Shown: positions 22,613 through 34,600 of the stretch, piece by piece
How the letters are laid out: the number at the start of each line of letters is the position of its first letter
Numbering within the stretch: the first letter of the stretch is position 1
Source: Chionoecetes opilio
Taxonomy: Eukaryota > Arthropoda > Malacostraca > Decapoda > Majidae
Direction of reading: 5' to 3'
Assembly (NCBI GenBank): GCA_016584305.1
Contig: JACEEZ010000082.1
Location: 14,360 to 78,359 of the forward strand
DNA length: 64,000 nt
Position numbers and translations under genes: made by a program
Notes under the pieces: generated by a model
Told to the model about the DNA's origin: nothing
The model's database searches: none
The model's input: only the letters and a program-made list of their open reading frames with translations

Positions 22613-23400
22613 ACCAAACCAGGCACGTACGTCACTGATGTTGCGGGGCGTGGGGAACTCTCGTATGGCTCGTAGGTATGCACCGCAGGGTTGAACTGTG
22701 TCGAGTGTAATTTAAGACCCTGCAAACTCAACAGTGTCTTGTGCAAACACGAATTTCTCTGGGTTAAGTGTGGCGCCATAGTGACCGCACATGTTGAGCC
22801 ATTCTGCAACTTGGAAGAAACTGCTTTCGATGGTGTCTGACCAGATTAAAGTATCATCTGTACACTTAGTGTATGTAGTGTATGATAACGTGGAGTCTGC
22901 GATTATTTGGTCATAGCGTCTGGTATAGCCATCGCCCGATGCAATGTATCCTTGTGGTGCAACGTACAGTAGCGATACCGTCCCCAAGGTGTGATAAATG
23001 TTGTGTAGTGTCGGTCATCCGCATGTAGAGGGACACTATGATACCCATTCCAGGCATCAAGAACTTATTTCCTCTTTTGCTCTGGCACTGAACGGGCTTG
23101 ATGGAATGGGCTTTGGGGGTGATGAGTTTCCCTTTTTGCATAGGCATTCAGAGCCTGAAAATCCACTGTGCGTCGTGGTTCACCATTTTTCTTTGTACAT
23201 ACAATCATGCGGTGGCACCAAGTCACAGGTTCGCCAATGGGGACTGGTTCGATGACGCGAAGCCTTACGTCTTGGTCTAGGCCAGCTTTGACTTTCTCAC
23301 GCCAGTGAATGGGGACTGGGATTGCTTTGTGGCATGCGGTGGGCTCTGCGTCTGGATTGATCATTAATCTCATGGGAGTTCATCATCTTTAGTGGTTGGT
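22613..23400 (-). pseudogene. Gypsy-3 reverse transcriptase
   Basis: The fingers region contains WREKVKAGLDQDVRLRVIEP, then VTWCHRMIVCTKKNGEPRRT and VDFQALN. The palm is read in another frame: PQGYIASGDGYTRR, then CTDDTLIWSD, where TDD replaces the usual YVDD/YCDD-type box, and NPEKFVFAQDTVEFAG. Two or more frameshifts divide the domain. It is an inactive copy of the polymerase that makes the element cDNA. Confidence 0.87.
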
Positions 23401-23635
23401 GTTCACATGTATTGAATGTGCTGCTACTGTAGTAGTTAATCATCCACTGTTTTACTTTGGGAACATTATCAGCTGTGGGTGGAAAGGGCAGTGTGTCTGG
23501 CATTGGTGGCGGTAACTGACGGTGTGGGCAGGAGCATGGTAGTGATCCTTTTTTCGGATGAGTCTGCGGCTTGGGATAGGGTTGATGACATGACTTCCCC
23601 TACTGTCGGGAAGTTGTTGGTGATCATGCCAAGCG

Positions 23636-24055
23636 TTAGACATGCTTCGCGGCTGAGGAAGATTCTGTCAGAATCATCCGTGACATACAACAGTAACACC
23701 ACCTGTCTAGTTTCCATTGGTTTCCCTTGTCGGTCCGTTCCAGCGAAGCGGAGGATTGCTGCACCAAGGATGTTATACCTTCGTTGTTAGCTGCATGCAT
23801 TCTCATGGAGACTGGGATGAGGTCTTTTTTGTAGAGGCCAAGGCGACGAATCATCACCATGCTGGCAAGACAGCATTGGCAGCCCGTGTCGGCCATTACT
23901 GGGAGGTTCATGGTATGTGTGGTGGCCTTCAATGGAAATCCCAGGTCTCTGTAGTCCGCTCCCAATGCAGACACGGATAACTTAATGATTGGTTGTGCAC
24001 GTGATGCTTGTTGTCCCCAGCAGTCCGAAATCTGGTCATACTGGCTCAGTGTCAA
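23636..24055 (-). pseudogene. Gypsy-3 aspartic protease region
   Basis: An open frame contains MADTGCQCCLASMVMIRRLG, with the DTG active-site triplet of retroviral-type proteases. Before it is a stretch with LKATTHTMNLPV, and after it VSMRMHAANNEGI. The C-terminal part of the protease continues in other frames toward 23480. The enzyme would cleave the Gag-Pol precursor; downstream frameshifts prevent a complete product. Confidence 0.78.
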
Positions 24056-24124
24056 TGAACGACCGATAGCTTGTTTGCCATCCTGGCTGACATTGGATAT
24101 AAGGGTGCTAGTGGTACCTTGGGG

Positions 24125-24511
24125 TTATCCCGTGTCTTCAGAGGTGGTGGATGGGATGCTGCAAAGGACCTGGAAGACGCTTCCCTCGTCATCCGCTGCA
24201 GCTGCATTGGAGCCGCTGGACATACTGCGACACATAACTGCAAAGTGATGTAGCTTGTTACACCTTCGACAGGTGTGATTAAATGCCGGGCACACCTTTT
24301 TCCTTATGAAGGGTGGAGCTTTCTTGCCATGACCATTTCTACCACAGTAGGAACAGGCACCTGGTGAATTCGTGTCCAGACTGTTTTCCCGTTTGGGTGG
24401 GGTACGTGGCACTGACTTGTGTTTTATTCCTTTTATAAAGACTGTGATGGCGGCTGCGCCTTGTGAGTGAGTAAGTGTGATAGCAGAGCGCTTGCCAGCT
24501 TCTTTACTCAT
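24125..24511 (-). pseudogene. Gypsy-3 gag C-terminus with zinc knuckles
   Basis: The frame contains CSYCGRNGHG then KKVCPAFNHTCRRCNKLHHF and CRS. This is the paired cysteine/histidine cluster with a KxCPAxxxxCxxCxxxxHFAxxC pattern that follows the capsid in K02A2.6-like Gypsy elements. It would bind element RNA. The upstream capsid is missing from the recognisable sequence, and the start here is arbitrary. Confidence 0.8.
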
Positions 24512-25339
24512 AAATTTGACATCTCAAGGGGCTTCTGGTTAGGGTTCCCCATAGGTCACTGTATTCACTGTCATTCAACTCTGGCTAACACATTCGCAAG
24601 ATCTCATCGTGTGATAACATCAGTATACAATTCTGGCGCTGTAGCACGAACTTACTAATTGGCTGACCTTTGATACGATCCGAAGTACGTATTGGTTCAT
24701 CGTGATTTGTGTCATGTTATCAATGTGAATTAGCTACCATTGCTGGGGGCCGCCAGGGAACTGAACCCTCCCATGTGGACGTCTGATGTCGCAATAACTC
24801 GCGAGTATTAGAAACATCAATATACTCCCCTAATGATAGTATGCAAATATGTTAAAATATCAGAAAGGTTGATGGGTCAATTTTAGAGCATTTCGTATCC
24901 ATATATGCAGTAATTCATGCAAACTGTACCTGTTCCTTACACAGGGACTACTTATCCAGCTGTAATCAAGGGTGTGATGCGGCTTAGTATATCCAAGGTA
25001 GCGCCCAGGAAAGGATCTGACTGGACCTAGACTTTTTTGAGGCACCTCATATTTCATAGCGGCCGTGTGAGTTAACCAAGGCTGAGTGCACGCTGGAACC
25101 TTTGCAGATGTGAAATACAATAAGCATACTATACAGTGCGGTAGTTTATTTCAGTCAAAGCCGGAAGGACGAGTTATTCAGAATTTCCCATATTCCGATA
25201 CAGCCACCTCAGATACCAGCTACATTCTTCAGGTAAGTTATCAAGGTGTACTACTCTTCATTGTGTGAATGGAAGGTAGTTAAAGAGCAGAAAAGAGTGA
25301 ACTGGGCAAAAATTATCTCGCCACATAAGTAAAATGATA
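24512..25339. other. Non-coding spacer
   Basis: No gene, no recognised repeat. Frames of 60-86 codons have no domain. Confidence 0.4.
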
Positions 25340-25619
25340 AAGATGGGGGCATACGCTATGCTGCGCGTGGCCTTCGGTGCTCATCTCCGTGGCATTAGCC
25401 CTTTGAGCCTGCGGTGGGTGAGGACTCGTTACCCCGGGACACAGGGTTTGTGTGACATCCGAATTACCACAGTTACCTTCCCCAGGTACCCATTTATCAA
25501 CCCCGAAAGGGAGGAAGAACAGCTGATTTGGCTGATCGCCGACTTGACCTGGCCCGGATTCGAACCAGGGCCCGCAGATTCGTAGCCACTAGCACGCTAG
25601 CCACTACACCACGGAGGTG
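25340..25619 (-). mobile_element. tRNA-derived SINE (minus)
   Basis: On the minus strand the sequence begins near 25619 with a tRNA-like head: A-box GTGGTGTAGTGGCTAGCG and B-box GGTTCGAATCC (25556-25566). The body contains TGATAAATGGGTACCTGGGG, a core shared with the SINE at 62.2 kb (AATGGGTACCGGG). The 3' limit is approximate. Confidence 0.8.
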
Positions 25620-25764
25620 ACCACGTAAGCGACAGGCCTATATCGACTTTAACCTGAGAACAGCCTCTAGGATGCATAATAAATCATCCCAGTACAGTAA
25701 TTTGAGACGTAATGGTGACAGTGATTGAGGTTACAGGTATAATCCGTGTTAAACCTGACCACAC
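25620..25764. other. Spacer left of element W
   Basis: Nothing recognised. Confidence 0.4.
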
Positions 25765-25773
25765 ATAGCCTAG

Positions 25774-28700
25774 TATAGGATACGCCGTATAGCAAAAATT
25801 CTTTTTCTCAACTTTGGCATGCCAATTTCCTATGTAAAATGGAATTCTAAGACGATTTTATCTATTTCCATTTTTGCATTTGAGCAATTCTTACTATGCA
25901 AAATCTCACTTTTATATTGTACCCTTATCGAATAATGCTTAAATGAGTACGCAGTGTCCGGTTGGTCCTGTTTATTGCATCATGCATCAATATGAGTTCC
26001 AAATGACTAGCGTGGTAAGCTCTTTCTGATCAGTTGGTTCATCAGGCACTACATCACAGTGTCACAGCCTCTACGTTGGCCTAGAAGTGTCATCAGGTCC
26101 TTCTTAGACCTGAAGCAGGGCATGGTCTCCCGGTGGTGGGCCCGAGCCCGGATGAACCGGTCTCTGGCCTGCTGCCCCACCACTGCTGCCACAGCCTCTG
26201 TCACCTGCTTCACGACTCTTTCGGTGCTCTGAGTGTGGACAGAGAACTCCGGAACCTCGTACGGCTTGACCAGGATCTCCTGGATCTGATCCCCGGACAG
26301 TGAACAGGTGAATGCCGGCTCGTACACCTGGCCAGGCTGCCAGCTGATCAGTGTCTGCAAGCTGGTGGCTGACAAGTTTAGCTTGGGTGTGATACGAGGT
26401 CTTACACTGGTGTCCCCATACTCCTCGCCAGCCCTCAGCTTCAAAATTTCGGTCACGGCGAACCTGCGGTCGTCCTCACTCTGACTCGCCATCAGCGAGA
26501 GGAGGACACATTCTGAGTGTGCGAACCATGCTCCTGTCCGCACGTAGAAGGTCACAGCTGTTTGGCCCTTTCTTGGGCTGCAACCTCATCCTCTGAGCTG
26601 CGTGAGATGTGTTTGGGGCCGTCCTCTAGTCTGTGGTGAACCTGGATGTCGTAGTAGAGTTTGAAGAAACCCCTGTAGGCAGTACTTGATAGGATTTCCA
26701 GGGTTTCAGTTCCCTTGCCAGTCAGTCCATGCTTTCTGGTCCACATATACACTGGGCTGTGGGGGAGCCATCTGGAGGGGGGCCCACCTTGCCAACTTGA
26801 TCTCCTGCAGCTCGGACGAGAGAATGCCCCGCTTCACAGCCTGGACCAGCTGGTAGGAGACCTGCTGGTCAGTGGACATGTTGACCAGGATATACTCCGG
26901 TATCTCCGTGAGATCTTCACCGCCTGGCACTCCTCTGAACTCTGCGTTGTACTGCATCTCATTCACGCTGGACAGCAGGGCTGCACCTGGACCCGTGAAG
27001 CCAGTGTCAGATGAGGGAGGCCCGTCGATGCTGGTGATAAGGTGGCGCAGGGGCAACTCGTTTGTGTGCAGCACGCATATACTCCAGAAGAGTTTGCGTC
27101 CCAGCATCTTCTCCAAATGGGGGTGAGTACCACCCTTCCCAAACCCCCTGTTGGCCCTAGTTGAGTCACCTTGCAGTACGATCAGTGAGTCGGTGGAGTC
27201 GTATGTCACCAGCAGATCATAGAGGAGCTGGAGCCCACCTTGAACGCAGGCTTCTCAGGTGGCACCGGGTCCTCTGGTACAAAGTGCCAAAAGGGACCTT
27301 CCAGATGGCTCCTCTGTCACTGACACATGCTCCTCCCTGATCAACCTTTGGGTGCAGTTTCCCATAGCTGTCGGGCACCATCGCCCTGGTCTTGTCCTTC
27401 CTCCCATCGTAACCCAATCCAACTATTTTGGTACCCTGGTGCTTCCCCTGGTCAAGGTCCCTGGCCGATGCCATGCATCCCGCCTGGCCCTCTTCAGCTG
27501 TTAGGATCGCAGACCAGGTACGACATGTCTGGAGAGAGGTGGCCCCTCAGCGATAAGGTCCTGGAGGAATCCAGAAGCCAAGGCAGCAGCAGCAGTGAGC
27601 GGAACGTCGAACCGGATGCTTGCCAGCGCCAGGTTCCGGACTGGCATTGTGTTTCTTCTTGCAGCTGGCCTGTCCAAGTACGGGATCACAAGGGGTGGGC
27701 CAGGGACCCCAGCCTCTCCCGGAGCAGTCGGTCTACAGTAATGGCAGCCCCCTGTTGTTCCCGCCTCTTTTCCCCTGGTGGCAGGGTGAACGACTCCTCC
27801 GTCCCATCCTCAGAATCCTGGTGATCTTCAGCCTGGCCCAAAGGGAACATCTGCTCCTGCAGCTCAAGACGTCCGACCTTTTCATCTTTCCTGCTTCTGC
27901 TTCTTCAGCTTAGCCTCCTCTTCCAACTGCTTTCTCTTTGCTGCTTTCACTTGTCTATGCGTCTCATTCTTGTCTACCCCTGTCATCATCATTGCACTCT
28001 CCTCCCCAACTTTGATCCTCTGGTTTGTACAGCCCCTCCAGGTCTAAAGTAGGGACTTTGCTGGCCAGGGGGGAGTCATACTGTACGTGTGCTCTCGCGT
28101 GGCACAGCTGGGGGTTGGAGCAAATGGGATTCCTGGTCCTTGCAGAGGAAATCGTGTGAGGGCAGGCCGTTATGTCAAACAGCCTGTCCATATTCTTCTC
28201 CACGAATTCATTTACTGCTTTAGTTGCTCTGTCTCTCACCACTTCAAATAACCTTCTTCCAAAAATTATCATCCTTTGGTCACGGACCGGTCAATAACAA
28301 CCACTGGAGGTGCAAACTGGGCGTTTGATTTCTTCCACTGGGCAAGCACCCTGGGGGTCAGATCCTTCGAATGTCTCTCACTGGGGTACCCCCGCTTGTC
28401 AACACCCTCCCGGATGCCGCTGGTTCTTGGAGAAGGATTCCCCCCTTCATCACGCCGCGATACGTAGGCACCTCACTCTCAGCAAACTCTCGTCCACCGC
28501 CCAACAAAGGGGGCCAACTTTGGGTCCAGAGCTCTGTCTAGTTGCGGGCTTCGCCCACTTGGTTTACAAGGAGAAGCCCCTCCGAAAAAAGACGAATCAA
28601 GAATTTATGAAGTGGGCAAATGAAGCCTTACTTTAGCGGGCTAAGTAAAGTTTGCATATAAATATAAAAGCATTTTTGCTAGCAAGAATGCCCAAACCAA

Positions 28701-28814
28701 AAAAGTTGAAGAGGTCAAACCACCCTTAAAATTCAATTTTACATAAGAAAACACCATGCCAAATTCGAAATAATCTATATTTCACTTTTCATTGGACCTA
28801 CGGCGTACCCTATA
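25774..28814 (-). mobile_element. Element W: DNA transposon with 9-bp duplication
   Basis: The 9-mer ATAGCCTAG lies directly outside both ends (25765-25773 and 28815-28823). Inside, the left end TATAGGATACGCCGTA matches the reverse complement of the right end with one mismatch. Weaker inverted similarity, including TTTGGCATG and TATGTAAAAT, continues for about 170 bases. The element is 3,041 bp and holds one minus-strand gene. A 9-bp duplication with long inverted repeats is seen in Mutator-like and Merlin elements, but the encoded protein does not look like either family as I know them. I leave W unclassified. Confidence 0.85.
26049..28340 (-). pseudogene. Transposase-like gene of element W
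   Basis: A series of overlapping frames on the minus strand reads as one protein of roughly 700 codons. In order: IDRSVTKG, LFEVVRDRATKAVNEFVEKN then LFDITACPH and a cysteine/histidine cluster (27964-28310); NLALASIRFDVPLTAAAALA (27501-27689); GLGYDGRKDKTR (27400-27440); GDSTRANRGFGKGG then HTNELPLRHLI and FTGPGAALLSSV (26900-27200); LARWAPLQMAPP; then FYVRTGAWFAHSECVLLSLM to the stop at 26049. I recognise the GxGG...HxNELPLRH pattern from multicopy uncharacterised invertebrate proteins. Conserved Asp and His could be catalytic, but this is inference. About five frameshifts break it. Confidence 0.72.
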
Positions 28815-30103
28815 ATAGCCTAGCCTACACAGCTTGTATCTGAATGTATCAAAATATATGTATTGTATATGTACGGTAGTGCTATGGTCATTAACTGTAT
28901 ATATTTACTTAATTACAGCCTTTTTTATGAATTACCAAAAGTATTTCTTTGTTACTATTTATTTTCTACGTTTGAACCTATAGTAGTGAGGGGAATTAGA
29001 GAGAACTGCAACTCCGAAATGCCACTGGAGAAATGAAATGGTCGCTGGTAGTTTTAACTCACAATTTGGTGAAAAGTTGGTCAACTTGAAAGAAAAATAT
29101 GGGCTTATTCCACTGCACTTAAAACACACAAGTATAATATTAAGAACGATTTCTTTTTATATGTATATTGTATAGAAGCCCGATTCTGTAAAAATTGTTA
29201 TAAACCAAATAAAACCCAAAGGGGTTATAGTTGAGGAGGCGAGGTAAATGCTACTCTATGATATTATATAGTCAATAACGAATGTTTAGAAGTTATCTAT
29301 ACCTAGGCAGTCATATTTTCCTGTTATTATTGTGTATCAATCAGATAGAAAGCCTAGAAGTGCAATGAGTCGACGCGTGAAGTGGCAATGTTTTGATTCA
29401 ATCTCCCCGCCACAATCTCCGCCCACCACTTCCCGCCGCGGAACGTCGCCTCCACAATTATAAACCCACATTGTCGCAGCAACAAGCCGATTTCGGCTTC
29501 TTTTATTCTTCGTTTTTCCCAAGGCATTGCTTATTGTATTTTGACATGCGTTTGCCAGACGCAGCAGTACTGTCTTAGAAAACAGTGTGAACATCGCCCA
29601 AATTTTACATGCCACAATATACATGTAAAAAATCTATTAAGCTTTGCTACTCGAGGCGAGTAATTTGCATTAAATTGCTATTATGAACGTTCCATCGTAA
29701 TGCTGTCATCCATATAATTAGTAGAACAACAGAAGAAATATATTTTTTGGTATTCAATGCGGGGCATCAAAATTTTTTCGCGAAATAATTTTTGAAAAAT
29801 ATAGTCGCGGAGCCAAAAACACAGTAGACCAACCTTTGAGTTAAACTGCCAGCGACCACTGGCATTTCTCGAGTTGCAGTTCTCTCTAATTAGCTCCATA
29901 GTGTGATAATATAGTGACACGCTGGACAAAAGGGCCAAATTTTTTTTGTGGTTACCTATGGACATACTTAATACAAAAATCCCATGCTCCAAAAAATCGG
30001 ACCATATTATCATGTGATTATGGGTCAAAATCCAAGATGGCGGCCGAAAAATGGGAAAATTCGATAAATATTTTAACTTTGCAATATTGGAAAAAAAATT
30101 TTT
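28742..30103. repeat. Direct repeat copy A (probable contig-end duplicate)
   Basis: This 1.36 kb segment is repeated as copy B (30105-31441) with many single-base indels. Copy A degrades into A/T runs just before the lone N at 30104. It aligns along its whole length, from TTTCATTGGACCTACGG (28790) to the end at CGATAAATATT. Confidence 0.85.
28978..29900. mobile_element. Element Q: inverted-repeat (MITE-like) element
   Basis: The left arm (CTATAGTAGTGAGGGGAATT, then GAGAGAACTGCAACTC and AAATGCCACTGG) is repeated inverted at about 29800-29900 (CCACTGGCATTTCTCGAG, then TTGCAGTTCTCTCTAATTAG). Arms are about 80-110 bases. The interior has no gene. A second, error-rich version is in copy B at about 30345-31240. 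Exact ends and target duplication are unclear. Confidence 0.65.
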
Positions 30104-30104
30104 N

Positions 30105-31441
30105 TTAAGAAAACCACCCAAAATTTTTTGCCCAAAATTGAAAAATCTATATTTCATTTTTCATTGGACTACGGCGTACCCTTAATCCCTAGCCACACAG
30201 TTTGTTTTGAAGTATCAAAAAATATGTTTTGATATGTACGTAGTTTCTATGGTTTAAAACTGTTATATTTACTTAATTACAGCCTTTTTTATGAATTACC
30301 AAAAGATTCTTTGTTACTTTTTTATTTTCTAGTTTAAAACCATAGTAGTGGGGGGAATTAGAGAAAAACGCAACCCCAAAAGCCACTGGAGAAATGAAAT
30401 GGTCGCTGGTATTTTTTAACTCAAATTTTGGGGAAAAAGTTGGTAAAACTTTTAAGAAAAATATGGGCTTTTTCCACGCATTAAAAAACACACAATAAAA
30501 ATTTTAAGAACGATTTTCTTCTATATGTATATTTTTTATAGAAGCCTATTCTGTAAAACTTTGTATATAACAAAAAACCCAAAAAGAGGTTAAGTTGGGG
30601 AGGCGAGGAAAATGCTACCTATGATTATATAGTAAATAACGAATTTTTAGAAGTTTTTCTATCCCTAGGCAGTCAATTTTCCCTGTTATTTTTGTGTACA
30701 ATCAGATAGAAAGCCTAGAAGTGCAATGAGTCGACGCGTGAAGGGGGGCAATGTTTTGTTAAATTTCCCCCCGCCCAATTCCCCGCCCCCACTTCCCGCC
30801 GCGGCACTCGCCTCCACAATTATAACCTATTTTGTCCAGCAAAAAGCCGATTTCGGCATCTTTTTCTTCGTTTTTCCAAGGCTTGCTTATTGTTTTTTGA
30901 CAGCGTTTTCCAGACCCAGCAGTATGTCTTTGAAAAAGGTGAAAATACCCCAAATTTTAATGCCACAATATACATGTAAAAAACTATTAAGCTTTTTATC
31001 GAGGCGAGTTTAAATTTTCATTAAATTGCTATTATAGAACTTTTCCCTGTAAGCTGTACCCTAAATTATAGAAACACAGAAGAACTATATTTTTTTGGTA
31101 TTCAGAGCGGTGCATAATATTTATCGCGAAATTAATTTATGAAAAAAAATTAGTCGCGGAGCCCAAAAACAAGTAGACCAACCTTTGGTTTTAAAAATGC
31201 CAGCGACCCTGGCATTTTTCGAGGCGTTTTCTTAATTTGCCCAAGTGTGATAATATAGTGACCGCTGGGCAAAAGGGCCAAAAATTTTTTTTTTTTTTTA
31301 CCTATGGACATACTTAATACAAAAATCCATGCTCCAAAAAATCGGACCATATTATCAGTGATTTGGGTCAAAATCCAAGATGGGCCGAAAAAATGGGAAA
31401 AATTCGATAAATAATGTTAACTTCGCTAATATTGGACTTAA
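30105..31441. repeat. Direct repeat copy B (probable contig-end duplicate)
   Basis: Second copy of the 28742-30103 segment, starting right after the single N. It then continues into unique sequence of element U. Differences from copy A are largely homopolymer-length changes and missing bases. Confidence 0.85.
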
Positions 31442-31609
31442 AAACATGTGTAAACTATCTATTTGTAGGTAATGATGCCCAGGGAGTCGCTTGGAACCAT
31501 TAAATTTTGCATTAGATCATCAGGAACTAAGATAATGGTCACATGTAGAAAAAATATGGGTCGCTCGATATGAAGATTTACGTTTCGTGAGACACATTTG
31601 TTATACATG

Positions 31610-34600
31610 TAGGCTACATGTATATGACATACTTTGCTGTAGACATGGTTCATGGGGTGCTGTAGACTCCATCCAAACTCTTCGGGTGACGGTATGGTAA
31701 CGTGGGCCTGCCGACTTGCTGACCAAATTCCAGCCTGAAGGATAACTCTCTTGACATGTTGTACCAGTGCATCCTGCAACATAAGTACACGTGTGCATTG
31801 CTATAAGATAAACTGATTGGGTATACACCAAAATTCAAACATTTAATTAAAACATATGTTTAATACCCTATGAAGTACCTTAGTTGGTGGAATCTTTTCA
31901 AGACTTCTGATTTTCTTGGAGAACAGCTCCCGCCTCGCATCGTTTATGTCGGCGTCATTGCTTGTCTTGTCATACATGACGATTGTGAAGCGTTCAAGAT
32001 GTTTAAATTGAGGCGATCCAGTGTCCAACGTTTCGAAGGGGTGATTCTAGATGAAGAGGAAGGCTTTAGAAACCAAAGGGTAGCTTTTCCATGATTGCCA
32101 GGCACTTTTTTTGCCCTTCCCAAAGAAATACGAGGTAGTATCACTCCCAGAAAATGCGTGGAATACAGGAAGTGCACGGGCGATCCTTTCTCCAAGGCTT
32201 TGAGATATGGTGTTGATATTGTGAACACAAAAGTCTTTGCCAACGCCAAATGCTACACAGAGCTCGAGGTCAGGTTGCAGTTGCAGGAGATCGGAGTCTG
32301 ACATCATGTGACTTGTGCCTCTGAAAATAACTGTGGTGCCATTCGTTATATGGATGCCTTTTCCACCAGGCCAGTCTGCGTCAGCGACTTTCTGTGTTAG
32401 AAATTAGAAGAGTTCATCCTTGTTCGATGAATCCAGCAGAAAACCATTCCACTTGGAAGGTATCTTTGTTTGTGGATTTACCTTGAGACGCACGCCACTG
32501 CCTCTTCGTTCTCTGGTGGATGCCTTAATGCTGCTTGGTAGGTATTGGTCCCAGACGACATCTATCCTGTCTCTAACATACTGTAGCTCACGCAAAAGAA
32601 ACGGCAAGAAAATAGACTGTGCGTAGTCACCAAAGGTAGTAGCAGTTGCAGATGACAAAGTATGGGCCAGGACGGCACCGTCAAATATTTTGCAGTCAAA
32701 TGTTCTTGGAAGTTCATTTTCTTCACCTTGTTCAATGCACCGGATCAAATCTGACTTTGTGCCCGTAAGAAGTTTTCCATGGTCAGAAATACTAGGGGGG
32801 TACAATTGATTCTCATGCGAGAAAAAGGTGTCTAGATCGCCATTCCGATGTTGATTTGCGATGTATAGTCGACCAAAAAGGCTTGCATCACTTCGAATGG
32901 CTGTGAGCTGTTTCATTTTGGAGGTTTTCTTTGGTTTTGGTGTTTTGAACAAATGCAGTTTGTTAATTTTGATTGACACGTGAATAGACTTGCTTTGTTC
33001 TGTGAAGACCTCCTTCTTAAATTTGCTGTACTGATCATTTCCAAGAGCTTCCAATCCTTCATGCTGCAGCTACTTCCTGGTCGCGCATTGTCGTGTATGA
33101 AGAACCAAGAGTTCTGGGCAGTCATCAGAGAATGGATTTCCATACCATTGATCGTCTGAATGAGGTTGTTTGTTTGCTGCTGGAATAACTTATGTGTGAC
33201 AACCTTCCTCGTGATGGTGGTAGTCGCGATCGGCATCGTCTGAAGCCAAGTATCGTTTTCAAAAGATGTGACCACTCGAGCTTGTTCAGGACAGCGTTTC
33301 ACCATCGCTTCAAGGCCTCAGGTTGTTCAGTCAGTCCGATAGCCCTCACCCTTTCCTTTTACTTTTGCATTCTCCTGCTCGTGGGCCTGATCTATTGGAA
33401 TAGCGGAGAATCTGCGGCTGCCTTTGACAACATCCCAGTGCTTTTCGAGGTCCTCTTGAACACTGACTGGTAGTGAATTCATGTCCCGGATGTGCACACT
33501 AACCCACCTGCTGTAATTGTAGTAATCCAGGGCGAAGAACATGCCCATCAGTGATTCCAGCACCTCTCGATAGAGTTGAAAGTTGTTTTCGCGATGGGCT
33601 CTAACTAAGATTAGTACCGTCTTTTCTAATCTCAACACCAGGTCCCAATATTGAAAGGTTGGGCTCTTTTCTGTCATGGACATCTTCCAACTGCCAAAGG
33701 CTTTCTCATCATCGGCATCAGTATCAGTCGCTGCATTGAATGCTTCTTGTTGAAGATTTTCCAGAGCGAGAGCAGACACTTGATGCGCATGGCGAGTTCG
33801 GGTTATGTGCGATACTTTTAAGAATGACTGTGCTGTACCTGCTGTTGCTATACCAGACTCTGTTAATGCATCTATCCAGCCAGATGCATCTAACACATCA
33901 CCAAGAACAGTCCAAAGAGCTTTTTCCAGATGTAGGCCTCCGAACATGATGACCATCAAATTCTCTCCATGCGTTGTTGGAAATTTCCACTGTGTGTACT
34001 TGCACATGGCAAAGATCGGACAGTCGCATGCCAGAATTGGTATTTGACCAGGATTCAGAAATTGAGTGATATTATGTATGATGCTCATGCCATGCTTCAC
34101 CATTGCAGCTGAGTCTGCTTTCTCCACAAAGAGCGGAAATAATGCTGTGATTGCTGGCAATTCATTTGGTTGAGGCTGACGTGATGACATGATATGCAGC
34201 CCATGACAATGATTGTTCTCGCACTAAGTCCTGTTGCAGTAGTTCAGATACATGTTGAATCCACCGTTCCCCTTCGGCATTGGCTTTCTCTATGTGATCA
34301 GCAAAACCGGACGTTGTTGTGTGTTCTATCGCGGGTACTTCTGTTGTTGTGGGTTTCATGTAAACCGCAGGTACTATAGAATATGAATCAGGAAGAACCA
34401 GACTTTTTGCTGAATTTGAAGTTGTGTTGGACATGCTAACAGGGTGATTGCGTATAATCCCAGGATGGGCTTTGTTGGCTGCTGAATGATGCTAATCCCT
34501 GTTCCATGAAAGGACCCCTGTGCTGTCGTTGAAGACGGGTTATGGTCCAGATTGTCTAACGCGCTTACTGTGAACAAACCTTTTCTCAACTGGCTTGGAC

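Larger units (their letters stand above)
19986..24511 (-). mobile_element. Gypsy-3: Ty3/Gypsy retrotransposon (K02A2.6-like)
   Basis: Zinc knuckle, protease, reverse transcriptase, RNase H and integrase occur in this order on the minus strand, from 24.5 kb down to 20 kb. Sequence style matches the K02A2.6-like lineage frequent in invertebrates. All domains are present but split by frameshifts and stops, and a tRNA-derived SINE interrupts RNase H. Only the gag C-terminus is visible; the capsid part is missing or unrecognisable. LTRs were not identified, so outer limits are coding limits. Confidence 0.85.

Noticed and set aside
28742..31441. Biological tandem duplication
   Set aside because: The lone N at the junction, decay before it and indel-only differences favour unmerged contig ends. 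Not excluded without reads.
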